Shown piece by piece: positions 30,372-40,233 of a stretch of 64,000 nt of DNA. Position 1 is the first letter of the stretch. Each line of letters opens with the position of its first letter. The notes beneath the pieces are model-generated. The model saw only the letters and a list, made by a program, of their open reading frames with translations, ran no database searches and was not told where the DNA came from. The stretch comes from Tribonema minus (taxonomy: Eukaryota > Sar > Xanthophyceae > Tribonematales > Tribonemataceae): NCBI GenBank assembly GCA_017506865.1, contig JAFCMP010000346.1, forward strand, positions 806,001-870,000, given 5' to 3'. The position numbers were made by a program, and so were the translations under genes.

Positions 30372-31592
30372 ATGGTATCTTGCCCCGGACCTCACGATGA
30401 CCAGCGAGAGGCGGGGGGGGCGGCGCAGGGGGGGGGAGCGGCAGCGGCCCGCCCCGGACCTCACGATGACCAGCGAGAGGCGGGGGGGGCCGCGCAGGGG
30501 GGGGGAGCGGCAGCGGATCCCTGCGTCCCGGCGACGTCCCCGTCCTCCGTCATCGAGGATCTCAGGCCGCGCCCCCTCGGAACCGAGGAGAGGCGGGCCC
30601 TCGCGGCCGCGTTCGCCCTGCCCCCGGACGCGGAGGCCGCCGCCCTGCGCGGCGGGACCCTCTCCGGCGCGCACTTCGCCAGGCTGCGACCGGGGGGCTG
30701 GCTGAACGACGAGATCCTCAACTGCTGGCTGGAGGTCCTGAGGCCTCGCTTCCCGGACACGGTGTTCGCCTCGACCCAGTTCTACTCGGCCCTGATGGGC
30801 GACGACGGGGGGGTCAGCGGCAGGCCTCCCCGGGGCTACCTGTTCAAGGGCGTGATGAGGTGGTGCGAGGGCAGGGGGGGGGCCAGCACCGGCCTCGGGA
30901 GGCTGTGGACGGACCCCGGGGTGAGGAGATTCGTGGTCCCCGTGAACGCTCGGAGGAACCACTGGGTGCTGGTCTGCGCGGACTTCGTCTCTCGCGAGGT
31001 CACGGAGTACGATTCCGGGGGGGGAGACGGCCCTCCACCGTGGGAGGGCGACGCGGACGCGGCGGGAGGGTCCCGGGGACTCGACGGCGTCGACGACGAC
31101 GACGACGACGACGACGTCGTCGAAGTCGACCCCCCCCCTCCTCCCCCCACCTACGCCACCCACGTCCTCATGTTCCTGCGGAGCCTGCGGGCCCGGATAC
31201 AGGAGAGGGGTGCCTGGAGATCCGTCCCCGTCCGGTCCGGGCTGGGGTGGGTGGACGGGAGGCGAGCCGACGCCCCGCGGCAGCCGGACGCGAGCAGCTG
31301 CGGGGTGTTCGCGGCGTTCGCCGCGGCGGCGGCGGCCGCTGCCCCCCCGGGCCTCCCCCCCGACTTCTCGTGGTACTCCGTGCCGCGATCCGCTGGGGGA
31401 GGGGCGGCGGGCGAAGCGGGGGGGGCGCGCGGGGGCTCCTGGAAGAGGGCCCAGACCCGCGCCGCCGAGCTCATGCGGCAGACCATGGCTCGGGTGCTGC
31501 TCCGCGAGAGCGAGGCCGCGCGACGGGCGATCGCCGCAGAGCGCGGGGCGGCGGAGGCCCTGCTCAGCATCGGAGACGGCCTTAGGGCGTAA
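30372..31592 (+). CDS. Ulp1-like (C48) cysteine protease, catalytic residues intact
   Basis: 406 residues from ATG 30372. A 23-residue duplicated low-complexity N-terminus (PGPHDDQREAGGAAQ twice) precedes a Ulp1/adenain-type protease. Landmarks are GGWLNDEILNCWL, the catalytic His in VPVNARRNHWVLV, the Asp in VTEYDSGG, the oxyanion Gln in PRQPDAS and the nucleophile in SSCGVF. An acidic insertion (about 9 Asp) lies between the Asp and Gln. The family cleaves after Gly-Gly in SUMO/ubiquitin-like proteins, or matures virion proteins as in adenovirus and several giant viruses. Which one applies cannot be told from sequence. A degenerate paralogue follows at 31701. Confidence 0.88.
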   Translation: MVSCPGPHDDQREAGGAAQGGGAAAARPGPHDDQREAGGAAQGGGAAADPCVPATSPSSVIEDLRPRPLGTEERRALAAAFALPPDAEAAALRGGTLSGAHFARLRPGGWLNDEILNCWLEVLRPRFPDTVFASTQFYSALMGDDGGVSGRPPRGYLFKGVMRWCEGRGGASTGLGRLWTDPGVRRFVVPVNARRNHWVLVCADFVSREVTEYDSGGGDGPPPWEGDADAAGGSRGLDGVDDDDDDDDVVEVDPPPPPPTYATHVLMFLRSLRARIQERGAWRSVPVRSGLGWVDGRRADAPRQPDASSCGVFAAFAAAAAAAAPPGLPPDFSWYSVPRSAGGGAAGEAGGARGGSWKRAQTRAAELMRQTMARVLLRESEAARRAIAAERGAAEALLSIGDGLRA

Positions 31593-31700
31593 CGGATATC
31601 GCGATCTCCGGATCGAGTGTCGGCGAAACGGTGACGTACGTACGGCATGCGCGCGCCGCGCGGCCAGCGACGGCCCTTCGCGCCCTCGCCCACAACGCGA

Positions 31701-33053
31701 ATGTCGGGAAGGGAGGGCCGGAGTTCCGCGAGGAGGGAGGGAGGGGGGCACGACGCAGGGGCCGGAGGGGACAGCGGGAGGGGCGGAGAGGGCGAGGAGG
31801 AGGAGGAGGAGGAGGAGGAGGAGGAGGAGGAGGAGGAGTTAGAGGAGGAGGATCTAGAGGAGGAAGCCGTCGCGAGCCCCCCGGACCCTCGCGCCGGTGA
31901 GGTGCGGGGCCGCTCCGATTCCAGGGAACGGTACGCGCGCGCGAGAGCCGAGCTGCTGCGCCACCAGCGCCTGAACGCCTCCTTCTTCCTGAGATGGCCG
32001 TCGGCGAACGGGGAGGAGGAGGAGGAGGAGGAGGAGGAGGAGGAGGAGGAGGAGGAGGAGGAGGAGGAGGCCGCGGCGAGTCCCCTGGACGTGTGGTACG
32101 GCGCGGATCCGCGTCCCGCCGATCCCGGAGACGGCTTCGAGAGCTTGAGATCCGAACTCCTCCGCCTCTGGCGCCGGAGAGGCGACCGGGACTTCTGGTG
32201 GCGGGGGAACGGCGCGCTCATCGCCACGCCGCCTCTCGCGGGCCTCGCGGCGAGGTTGGTGCGGGCGCCGGCGGAATCGTCGGCGGCGACCGTCGGCGGG
32301 CGGTCCGCGCGGGCCGGCGACCTGCGCGACTTCCTGCGGGCGGGAGGCGTCGCGGCGGCCGCGGTAGTCGATCGCTGGGCGGAGCTGTGCGGGATCCTCT
32401 GTCCGCGGGCGGTGTTCGCCGGGACGCACTTCTACCCCGCCCTCATGGGGGAGGACGGAGGGGGGAGGGGCCCGATCTATCGCTTCCGGGACGCGGCGCG
32501 GCTGTGCGAGGGACCGGGGGGGCTGGTCAGGCTGTGGCGGGACCAGTCGGTGGAGAGGCTCGTCGTCCCCGTGCGCGCGGCCGAGGGGAGGAGGCGCTGG
32601 CTCGTCGTGGTCGCGGACTTCCGCACGAGACTGGTCACGGAGTACGACTCCGGGGGGGACCCGGACGCGTCGCCGTCGTTCGCGACGTACGTCCTCATGT
32701 TCGTGATCGGGCTGCGGGACCTCCGGAGGCCGGGGGAGGTGCCGAGGATGGGGCTGGGGGGCTGGCGGGACGCGAGGTGCGGGGACGCCCCGGCCCACGC
32801 GGAGGAGGCGGACTCCGGGGCGTTCGCCGCCTGCGCCATGATGAGGGCGGGGGGGCTCGGGCGCTCGGACTTCCCCTACTCCCACCCTCGACGGGGTAAT
32901 CCGGAGGGGAGGGAGTGGGAGTGGACGGCGGCGCAGGCCCACAGTGCGGCACTGTGCAGGTGGGCCGTCACGTCGGCGCTGCTGAGACATCGGGACGCGA
33001 CGCCGCCCGCGAGGGACGGAGGGGGGGCGGCTCCCCCCGCTCGTCCGCCGTAG
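31701..33053 (+). CDS. Ulp1-like paralogue, predicted inactive protease
   Basis: 450 residues from ATG 31701. Two poly-Glu blocks (GAGGAG repeats at about 31796-31840 and 32013-32068) lead into a domain parallel to the preceding protease: FAGTHFYPALMGEDGG matches FASTQFYSALMGDDGG, and VTEYDSGG, ATYVLMF and GLGW/GLGGW also match. The catalytic His position reads RRRW instead of RNHW, and the Cys position reads DSGAF instead of SSCGVF. It is therefore a tandem duplicate that has lost the protease triad while keeping an open frame. It may act as a binding subunit or decoy. The start of the gene is uncertain because of the low-complexity N-terminus. Confidence 0.75.
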   Translation: MSGREGRSSARREGGGHDAGAGGDSGRGGEGEEEEEEEEEEEEEEELEEEDLEEEAVASPPDPRAGEVRGRSDSRERYARARAELLRHQRLNASFFLRWPSANGEEEEEEEEEEEEEEEEEEEAAASPLDVWYGADPRPADPGDGFESLRSELLRLWRRRGDRDFWWRGNGALIATPPLAGLAARLVRAPAESSAATVGGRSARAGDLRDFLRAGGVAAAAVVDRWAELCGILCPRAVFAGTHFYPALMGEDGGGRGPIYRFRDAARLCEGPGGLVRLWRDQSVERLVVPVRAAEGRRRWLVVVADFRTRLVTEYDSGGDPDASPSFATYVLMFVIGLRDLRRPGEVPRMGLGGWRDARCGDAPAHAEEADSGAFAACAMMRAGGLGRSDFPYSHPRRGNPEGREWEWTAAQAHSAALCRWAVTSALLRHRDATPPARDGGGAAPPARPP

Positions 33054-33187
33054 TGAATACGACACCTCACGAACGAACCGCCTCGCGCGCGTCGGCGCGT
33101 CTGTTCTCTCGTCCGTCTCCGCCCTGCCCTGCCCTGCCCTGCCCCGCGCTCGCTCGCTCGCTCGCTCGCTCGCCCCTCCGCTCGCCG

Positions 33188-33198
33188 TTATTGTGTCC
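33188..33198 (+). promoter_or_regulatory. AT-TGTGT promoter-like motif (TTATTGTGTCC)
   Basis: 77 bases before ATG 33276. Shares TTGTGTCC with the site at 42936. Confidence 0.55.
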
Positions 33199-33275
33199 GC
33201 CCCCGTCCGTCGAGACTCGCAGCCGGCCGGCGCATCGCCGCCGAGGAGCGAGCGAGCGGAGCGGAGCGCGGATCG

Positions 33276-36200
33276 ATGAGGCTCAAGGGCGATCTCGAGG
33301 TGCCCGGCGACGTGAGGCTGGGGGGCAGGCTGCTGACGGCGGAGGGCGAGGCGCCCTGGAGGTGCTGTCCCCTCCCCCTGCTGGAGCGGGACGAGGACGA
33401 CGGCGGGGCGGCGGTCCTCCGCTCCGGACCCCTCCGCGTGCGGGAGGGGGGCGTGTGGGACGGAGGAGTCAGGCTGACGGCCTGCCCTCCGTCGCTGAGG
33501 GAGGTCCGCGGGACGGGGGCGACGGGGACGGGGGCGGGGGCGGCGTGCGAGGGGGACCTGTCCGTGTCCGGCGCCGTCGGCGCGGCGTCGGCGGACGTCG
33601 CGGGGCGCCTCGGCGCCGCCGCGGGAGAGTTCCGCGGATCCCTGACGGCCGCGTCCGGGGAGTTCGAGGGCCGACTGTCGGCGGGCGCCCTCGCCGCGGC
33701 GTCCGCGGCTCTCGGTCGCCTGAGCGTCGACGGCCCGCTCAGCGCGGGGGGGAGGGGGGGCCTGAGCGTCGCGGAGGGGGGGGCGACGACGGCGGGGGAC
33801 CCCCTCCTCTGCGCCGGACCGGTGACCCTGGCGGACTCCCTGAGAGTCGAGGGGGGGGCGACCCTCGGGGGACCCGTGACGTGCGGGGGGGCCCTGGCGT
33901 GCGCCGGGACGGTCTCCGCGAGCGGCGACGTCGTCGCCGGCGGCGACGTCGTGTGCGCCGACGTCAGGGCGGAGGGCGCGTTCGCGAACGGCGACGTGAC
34001 CGCGATCGGCGACGTCGCCGGGGGGCGAGACGTCGCGGCGGGGCGCGACGTCGAGGCGGGACGCGACGTGCGCGCGGGGCGCCACCTGGTCGCCGCGGAG
34101 TCCCTGAGGGCGAGGGAGGTCGTCGCGGAGGGGTCTCTGGCGGCGGGGGGGGGCTGCGACTTCGGCGGCCCCGTCGAGGCGCGGGCGGGGCTGCGGGTGA
34201 CCGGCGACTGCGCCGTGGGCGGCGAGCTGACGGCGTCGGAGGCCTCCGCGGCCTCGCTGCGCGCCGAGCTCGCGGACTTCGCGGACCTCAGGGTCGCCCG
34301 GTCCCTGGGGGTGGCCGGCTTCGCGGCGTTCGAGGGAGACGTCGCCGTCGGGGGGTGTCTGACCGCCCCCGGGAGGGTCGAGGCGGGGGAGATCGAGGCC
34401 GCGGGCTCCGTCCTCGCGGCGCGCGTGCGCTCGTCCGGCGACGTCACCGGCAGGAGTCTCGTAGCCTACGCCGACGCGACGGCCCCCCTGGTGCGGTGCG
34501 TCGAGCTGGCCGCCGAGGAGTCCGTGCGGTGCGGGCGGCTGGAGGCGGAGGGGGGGGTGGCGTGCGGCGGGGGGGTGCGGTGCGGGGGGGACGTCGAGGC
34601 GGCGCGCGTCGCGGCGTCCGTCTCCCTGACGGCGACGGCGGGGACGTTCGGGTCCCTGCGCGTCGGCGCGGGCGCGGCGCACGCGCCGGACGCCGCGGAC
34701 GCCGCGGACGCCGTCGGATCCCTCCGGGTCGACGGCAGCGCCGCCGTCCTCGGCGACCTCACCGTCTCCGGCGTCGCCCGCCTGGTCGGCGTCGCCCGAG
34801 GGGAGCACGCCCTGTTCTCGGGGCAGGTGGCGTCGGGGAGCTTCCTGGGGAGGACGAGGGTCGTCGTGCCGCGGGGGCACTTCTCGGAGATGCTGGACGC
34901 CCCCGGCAGGTGCCGGCTGGGGGACGTACGGGTGGAGGGGGACGTCACGGCGACGGGGGCCCTGCGGGCGGACGGCGGCGCCACTCTGGGGGGACGCCTC
35001 GACGCCGAGTGCGCCGCCGTGGGCGGCGACCTCGTCTGCGGGGGGTCCCTGGAGGCCGGCTCCGCGAGCGTCGCGGGCCCCCTCGTCGCGGACTCCGTCG
35101 CGGCCGACTCCGGCGAGTTCGGATCCCTGGGCGCGGACTCCGCGTCGGTGAGGGGCTCGCTGACGGCGTTTTCCCTCGAGGCGGGGGCGCTGCGGGCCCT
35201 GTCGGCGTCGTGCGGGACGCTCGAGGCCGGGGCGCTGGAGTGCGGGACGGCCGCCGTGGGGGGGCGCCTCGACGCGGAGTCCGCGAGGGTGGGGGCGGGG
35301 GGTCTCGAGTGCGGCGGCGACGCGACCGTGGGGGGGGGGCTGACGGCGGCCTCGGCCCGCGTCGGCGGGGCTCTGGAGGCCGGCGCGGCCCGGGGTAGGG
35401 GGCCCCCTCAGGTGCGAGGGGGGGGCGTCGTTCGCGGCCGCCGTCGAGGCGGCGTCGATCGCGTGCGGCCCCCTGTCCGCCGCGTCCGCGTCCTGCGGGG
35501 AGCTCTCCTGCGCGGCGCTGTCGTGCGACGGCTCCGCCCGAGTCGCGGGCGCGCTGGAGGCGGCGTCCGTGCGCGCCTCGGGGGAGGTGTCCGCGGCCTC
35601 CGTCTCCGCGGGATCCGTGGACGGGGGCAGGGTCACGGCGACGCGGCTGCTGGTCTCCGGCGCCCTGGAGTGCTCGGGGCTGACGGTGGGGGGGAGGCCG
35701 TACCCGCTGCTGGAGCTGGGGGCGCCCCGTCCGGACGTGGAGGGCGTCGTCGCCGGCGACCCGGGTCGGCGCGACGCGGCGGGAGGAGCGGACGCCGTCG
35801 TCGTCCGCGTCCGGCTGACCCTGAGGCCGCCCGTCCGGCGGCCGCTGGGGTTCGGGGGTTTCCTCCTGCCCGAGATCCGTCGCCTGAGGCTGAGGTTCGA
35901 GGCGCCCGCGCCCGCGTCCGGCGACCGCGACGACGGCGACGGCGACGACGACGAGGAAAGGGTGCTGGAGCTCCCCGCGGGGGCCGACGCCCCCGGGGCC
36001 GTGACGATACGCTGCCGCGACGCGGCCGAGACGGACGGCGGCGACGGCCGCGACCGCGACGGAGGCCGCGACGGAGGCCGCGACGCGCCGTCGGAGGCCC
36101 TCTCCGCGGTCGTCGTCGTCGTGCGGCCGGGAGGCCCCCGCCGCGTCCGCGTTGCCTACGGCAACGACCTGGGCTACGGAGAGGAGGCCGTCGCGGAGCT

Positions 36201-36359
36201 GCCGGCTCTGTTCCCCCCCCGACGCCGCCGGGACCGGAGCTGCTGTCCCTGTCGGTCGAGGACGGAGGGGGGTCGAGGACGATCGTCGCCCGCGCCCGCG
36301 CCCTCCCCTCCGCCGAGACCGAGGGCCCCCAGAGCCGAGGCGTCCCGACGAGTCACTGA
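33276..36359 (+). CDS. Beta-helix-like repeat protein (fibre or surface candidate), two compensating frameshifts
   Basis: A 1027-codon frame is open throughout, but the sense-making sequence changes frame near 35393 and returns near 36222-36229. Both points are at G/C homopolymers. The protein is built from short repeats of six or so residues with the form GDVxAxGDVxA (e.g. SGDVVAGGDVVCADV, AGRDVEAGRDVRAGRHL). That is the periodicity of right-handed beta-helix (bactofilin/fibre-like) proteins. The C-terminal ~200 residues (from about VGGRPYPLLELGAPRP, ending GPELLSLSVEDGGG) look globular and may be a head domain. Long fibrous repeat plus C-terminal knob suggests a virion fibre or adhesin, an inference. 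The large number of silent homologous repeats could also drive recombination. Confidence 0.65.
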   Translation: MRLKGDLEVPGDVRLGGRLLTAEGEAPWRCCPLPLLERDEDDGGAAVLRSGPLRVREGGVWDGGVRLTACPPSLREVRGTGATGTGAGAACEGDLSVSGAVGAASADVAGRLGAAAGEFRGSLTAASGEFEGRLSAGALAAASAALGRLSVDGPLSAGGRGGLSVAEGGATTAGDPLLCAGPVTLADSLRVEGGATLGGPVTCGGALACAGTVSASGDVVAGGDVVCADVRAEGAFANGDVTAIGDVAGGRDVAAGRDVEAGRDVRAGRHLVAAESLRAREVVAEGSLAAGGGCDFGGPVEARAGLRVTGDCAVGGELTASEASAASLRAELADFADLRVARSLGVAGFAAFEGDVAVGGCLTAPGRVEAGEIEAAGSVLAARVRSSGDVTGRSLVAYADATAPLVRCVELAAEESVRCGRLEAEGGVACGGGVRCGGDVEAARVAASVSLTATAGTFGSLRVGAGAAHAPDAADAADAVGSLRVDGSAAVLGDLTVSGVARLVGVARGEHALFSGQVASGSFLGRTRVVVPRGHFSEMLDAPGRCRLGDVRVEGDVTATGALRADGGATLGGRLDAECAAVGGDLVCGGSLEAGSASVAGPLVADSVAADSGEFGSLGADSASVRGSLTAFSLEAGALRALSASCGTLEAGALECGTAAVGGRLDAESARVGAGGLECGGDATVGGGLTAASARVGGALEAGAARGRGPPQVRGGGVVRGRRRGGVDRVRPPVRRVRVLRGALLRGAVVRRLRPSRGRAGGGVRARLGGGVRGLRLRGIRGRGQGHGDAAAGLRRPGVLGADGGGEAVPAAGAGGAPSGRGGRRRRRPGSARRGGRSGRRRRPRPADPEAARPAAAGVRGFPPARDPSPEAEVRGARARVRRPRRRRRRRRRGKGAGAPRGGRRPRGRDDTLPRRGRDGRRRRPRPRRRPRRRPRRAVGGPLRGRRRRAAGRPPPRPRCLRQRPGLRRGGRRGAAGSVPPPTPPGPELLSLSVEDGGGSRTIVARARALPSAETEGPQSRGVPTSH

Positions 36360-36531
36360 CTCTGACCTGGACTCTTACCTTCCCCCTCCCCCTCCCCCCC
36401 GTCTCCCCCCTATCGATCGACCGTACTCGCTTTCCCCCGGACCCCGTCCATCGCCCACGTCCGTCGGTCTTCCTTCACTCACCGAATCCCGCCGACCGCA
36501 GGACGAGAGGGCGAGAGCCGCGGATCGAGGG

Positions 36532-36984
36532 ATGGCGCAGGCGATGGCGCGACGGGACCTCCTCGACGGGTGCGGTCGGATCGCCGCGCCCGCCGTCGAC
36601 GGCGGGTGCGGGCGCGGGCTCCGGTTCGACGAGCGCGAGCGCCGCAGGCGGCACGCGCCGACGGCGTGGGCGTCGGAGCTGCGTCCCGTGAAGTCCGCGA
36701 GGACGGCGCGCAGGGGTCGGTCCGCGGGGCGGCCGCTGACCGCCCTGTACGACGACGGCGACGGCAGCGACGACGAGGACGACGAGGGCGACGACGGGCC
36801 GGTCCTGCTGCTGGCCCCGCCGCCGCGGCTGCTGCGCCTGGCGAGCCCGCCCCGGGAGGAGGCCATGGACGTCGACGCCTGCACTACCGACGAGGAGGGC
36901 GACTCGTCGGACGAGGAGTGCGGCTGCGACGAGGACGACGGCTTCGACTTCGAGGCCGAGGCGCGCGAGCTGGGGTGGCTGTAG
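36532..36984 (+). CDS. Hypothetical protein with acidic C-terminus
   Basis: 150 residues from ATG 36532 (MAQAMARRDLLDGCGR). A basic N-terminal half is followed by two acidic clusters and a C-terminal SDEECGCDEDDGFDFEAE. No domain recognised. It lies immediately before the left edge of repeat copy 2 (37017) and ends 32 bases before it. Confidence 0.55.
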   Translation: MAQAMARRDLLDGCGRIAAPAVDGGCGRGLRFDERERRRRHAPTAWASELRPVKSARTARRGRSAGRPLTALYDDGDGSDDEDDEGDDGPVLLLAPPPRLLRLASPPREEAMDVDACTTDEEGDSSDEECGCDEDDGFDFEAEARELGWL

Positions 36985-37533
36985 CGCCCGGCCCGCGGGC
37001 GCGGGGAGAGCCGAGACTGAGGGACGGATACGGAACGCGGGCGGCCGCCCGTCGAAGCGCCGCGGCGGACGCCGCGAGCGAAGCCCTCGGAGCGGCGTCG
37101 GAGGGGAGGGGCGCGGGACGCCGCGCCCGGACGCGCACGGACGCGCACGGCGATAGGCACCACGCGACGGCGCCGCACCGCGGACGGTGCCGATAGCAGC
37201 ACGCCACGACAGCGGCGGCGATACGCTCGAAACGGCGCCGCGCGCGGCACGCAGAGGCCGGCACCGCGTACAGCACGCAGCAAACGACACGGCGCAAGGC
37301 ACGCAGACGAAGGATTGGCTGGATTCACAGCACGCGAGATCGGCGCCGCGAGCGAGCGCGGGCGCCGCGCGGACGAGCCGAGCCCGACAGACAGCTGGCG
37401 CCGCGAAGCACATAGTAGACACGAATAGAAACCGAGTGGAAACTTTCCCTGACGCGGAGTCTTCTCCATCACTCTCGTTTGCCGCTGAGTTTCGACGATC
37501 GCGCACAGGCGCGCTTCGCCGACGCCCGACATT

Positions 37534-38388
37534 ATGTCACCGCCTCTCATCGACGCGCGGAGAGGGAACAATCGTCAGCCTGCACTCGCCTTCCGGCCTC
37601 GCCGCATGCCTGCCGGAACGCCCCCCGACTGGATCAGCTCTTACCGAGCCACCGCTGCGATCGGCGTCACGGCCAGGACGCTCCGGAACTGGGAGGCCAA
37701 GGGCCTCATCGTCTCTCGCAGGTCGCCCACCGGGCACCGCCTGTACGACCTATCCTCCCTCCCGGCGGACTCCAGGCATGTGCAAACGGAAGAGGCCAGC
37801 GGAGGGGGACGGGCAGCCGCCCAACCCCCCGGCGACTACTTCGTGTACGCGAGGGTCTCATCCGCGAAGCAGAAGCCCGACCTGGAGCGCCAGGTCGACT
37901 CTCTCGCAGCGCAATTCCCCGGACACCGCGTCCTACGCGACGTCGGTTCGGGAATTAACTGGAGAAGACCCGGCCTGCGAACCCTGGTTCGATCCTGCCT
38001 TCGCGGGACTCTAAGGGAAGTTGTGGTTGCCCACCGCGACCGCCTCTCTCGCCTCGCCTTCGAGCTTCTCGAGTACCTCATCGCGCAGTCGGGCGCGAAA
38101 CTCGTGGTCGTGGGCGGAGACGAGGGGGGGCGCCTCACCACCGAGCGGGAGCTGGGGGAGGACCTTCTCTCGATCGTCCACGTCTTCTCCTGTCGGCACT
38201 ACGGGATGCGCCAGTACAGCACCCCCGCTCCCCGCCCCCGGCCGGGAGGCAGGAAGCGAAGACGGGTCGCTCCCTCCGGCGAAGAAACGCTTGAAGAAGG
38301 CGGCGGCGATGGCGGAGAGGGGGCTGCTGCTGAGGTCTCGCAAGATTCGAGTGGTGCCGACCGAGGAGCAGAGGGATCAGCTCTCTAG
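37534..38388 (+). CDS. tnpA: IS607-family serine recombinase (TnpA), copy 2
   Basis: Matches the gene at 10316-11170 with two amino-acid changes (an Asp to Gly in the RDVDSG segment and a Leu to Pro near the basic tail). Helix-turn-helix and serine-recombinase motifs intact. Confidence 0.9.
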   Translation: MSPPLIDARRGNNRQPALAFRPRRMPAGTPPDWISSYRATAAIGVTARTLRNWEAKGLIVSRRSPTGHRLYDLSSLPADSRHVQTEEASGGGRAAAQPPGDYFVYARVSSAKQKPDLERQVDSLAAQFPGHRVLRDVGSGINWRRPGLRTLVRSCLRGTLREVVVAHRDRLSRLAFELLEYLIAQSGAKLVVVGGDEGGRLTTERELGEDLLSIVHVFSCRHYGMRQYSTPAPRPRPGGRKRRRVAPSGEETLEEGGGDGGEGAAAEVSQDSSGADRGAEGSAL

Positions 38389-38869
38389 GATGTTCGGCGT
38401 GCATCGCTTCATCTACAATCAGTGCGTCATGCTGGAGGAGGAGGGGCTCATCGCCGGCGCCAGCTGCAAGGAGTGCAGCAAATGGCGGGCGCTGCTCACG
38501 AGCGAGGCGGAGAGCGCCGCGGCGGGTCAGGAGTGGAAGAACGAGGCGTCGTGCCACACCCGCCAACAGGCCGTGGAGGAGTTCTTCCGTGCCAAGAGGG
38601 CGGCGTACGCGAATCGCGCGAGCGGCAGGCAATCCGGGTTCGTCATGAAACGTCGCAGCAAGTTCCGCTCCAAGCAGGAGACGATCCCCCTCGAGAGGTA
38701 CGCGGTCGACGACGGAGGGGATGGAGCGTACATCAGGGTCAGCGGCCTGACCGGGGAGCTCAAGGTGCGGGGGCGGCTCCCGAAGGAGCTGACGGGCAGG
38801 AGGGATGCGCGTCTCGTCACCCTAACCCTAACCCTAAGGAGCACAAGTCCCCCGGCATGGTGTCGGTAG
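38309..38869 (+). pseudogene. tnpB: TnpB N-terminal fragment, copy 2
   Basis: Same fragment as 11091-11651, ending in the same telomere-like tract. Confidence 0.8.
38820..38837. repeat. Telomere-like (CCCTAA)3 tract, copy 2
   Basis: Identical to the tract at 11602-11619 and at the same breakpoint. Confidence 0.85.
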
Positions 38870-40233
38870 CCGGACAGAGGAAATGTGAGTCAGCGGGGTG
38901 CGTCAAGAGAGCGTCGTTCGGGACTGAGTGGCAGGTCCCCGTCCGTTGCAAGGCGCACAGGGAGGACCACATGGAGAACGTCGTAATCAAGCGCTGCGAG
39001 ACTCCGGGGTGCAAGAAGCAGCCCGTGTACGGGTTGCCGGGAGGTCGAGCGAAGCACTGCTCGCGCCACGCAGAAGAGGGAGAGGTGGACGTCAAGAACA
39101 AGAGGTGCACCGGACCCGGGTGCACGAAGCAGCCAGCGTACGGAACTCCATCGTCGAAGCGGGCGACGCACTGCGCGGACCATCGTTCGCCGGACATGGT
39201 CGACGTCAACGACGCATTGTGCTCGCGCCCGGGGTGCATCAAGCGTCCGACGTTCGCGGCTCCCGGCGAGCGCGCAGACCGCTGCGCGGCGCACAGGCTG
39301 GACGGAGACGTCGACGTGAAGAATCGGAAGTGCGACTTCCCCGGGTGCGACCGCGTCCGCAACTACGGACCCCAAGGAGGCAGGGCGACGCGCTGCGCCG
39401 GCCACAAGGAGGCAGGGTTCGTCGACGTCAACGCGCCTAGATGCGACTGGCTCGGGTGCAGACACCGGCCCACGTTCGGGACGGAGAGCAAGAGGCCCAG
39501 CCGTTGCGGAGCTCACAGGACGGAGGAGATGTGGGATGTCGTCAACCGCACGTGCGAGCGGGAGGGGTGCGAGGTGCAGCCCAGGTACGGGTTCCCCGAC
39601 GAGTCCCCCCGTTTCTGCGTCGCTCACAGGGAGGAGGGGATGGAGGACCACGTCACCGCGCGGTGCGAGCACGGGCGGCGCCTCGACTCGTGCCTGGGGA
39701 ACATCTGCGGCCTGGACGTGCCCCGCAAATCGCGCGAGGAGCTGTTCGCCACTTCGGCGGCGTTCCTGGCGGTGCTCGAGCCCGCGCCAGCAGACGACCC
39801 CCTGGAGGAGCACGTGTCGTGCCTAGACCGCGTCGTCCGGCTGCCCGACGGCACCCGGTGCGAGCCGGACCTGCTGCTGCCGGGGGAGCGCGTCTTCGAG
39901 TACGACGGGCGGCTGTACCACGGCACCACGTGGCGCGACGTCCCCTCCGAGGACGCCCGCAAGACGCGGGGACTGGCGCAGCTCGGTTTCGAGGTCACCC
40001 GCTACCGCGACGGGCTGCCCCCCGTGGAGGGGGCGACCAACGTCGTCGTGGACGCGACGCGGGGGCTCGAGGCCCTCGCGCGGCAGGTGGCGGAGCACCA
40101 CGGGCGGGAGTTCACGAGGGCCTTCTGGCTGCGGGCGAACTCGCTCGCGCGCAGGGCGTACATGAGACTCGCCCAGAGGGGCGCGCGGACGCAGCAGACT
40201 CTGATGGACCGGTTCCTCGTGTCCGTGGCCTGA
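38857..40233 (+). CDS. EsV-1-7 cysteine-repeat protein with nuclease-like domain, copy 2
   Basis: 458 residues, differing from copy 1 at a handful of positions: SPH to SRH in repeat 2, NNA to NDA in repeat 3, LNS to LDS, and EEY to EEH in the C-terminal part. All repeat cysteines and histidines and the EPDLLL / FEYDG / DARKTRGL residues are kept. Few changes and no disablement suggest that both copies are, or recently were, functional. Confidence 0.8.
   Translation: MVSVAGQRKCESAGCVKRASFGTEWQVPVRCKAHREDHMENVVIKRCETPGCKKQPVYGLPGGRAKHCSRHAEEGEVDVKNKRCTGPGCTKQPAYGTPSSKRATHCADHRSPDMVDVNDALCSRPGCIKRPTFAAPGERADRCAAHRLDGDVDVKNRKCDFPGCDRVRNYGPQGGRATRCAGHKEAGFVDVNAPRCDWLGCRHRPTFGTESKRPSRCGAHRTEEMWDVVNRTCEREGCEVQPRYGFPDESPRFCVAHREEGMEDHVTARCEHGRRLDSCLGNICGLDVPRKSREELFATSAAFLAVLEPAPADDPLEEHVSCLDRVVRLPDGTRCEPDLLLPGERVFEYDGRLYHGTTWRDVPSEDARKTRGLAQLGFEVTRYRDGLPPVEGATNVVVDATRGLEALARQVAEHHGREFTRAFWLRANSLARRAYMRLAQRGARTQQTLMDRFLVSVA

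Noticed and set aside
31854-35636. 1260-codon minus-strand frame opposite the protease paralogue and repeat protein
   Set aside because: Shadow of GC-rich coding DNA and poly-Glu tracts; no motif.
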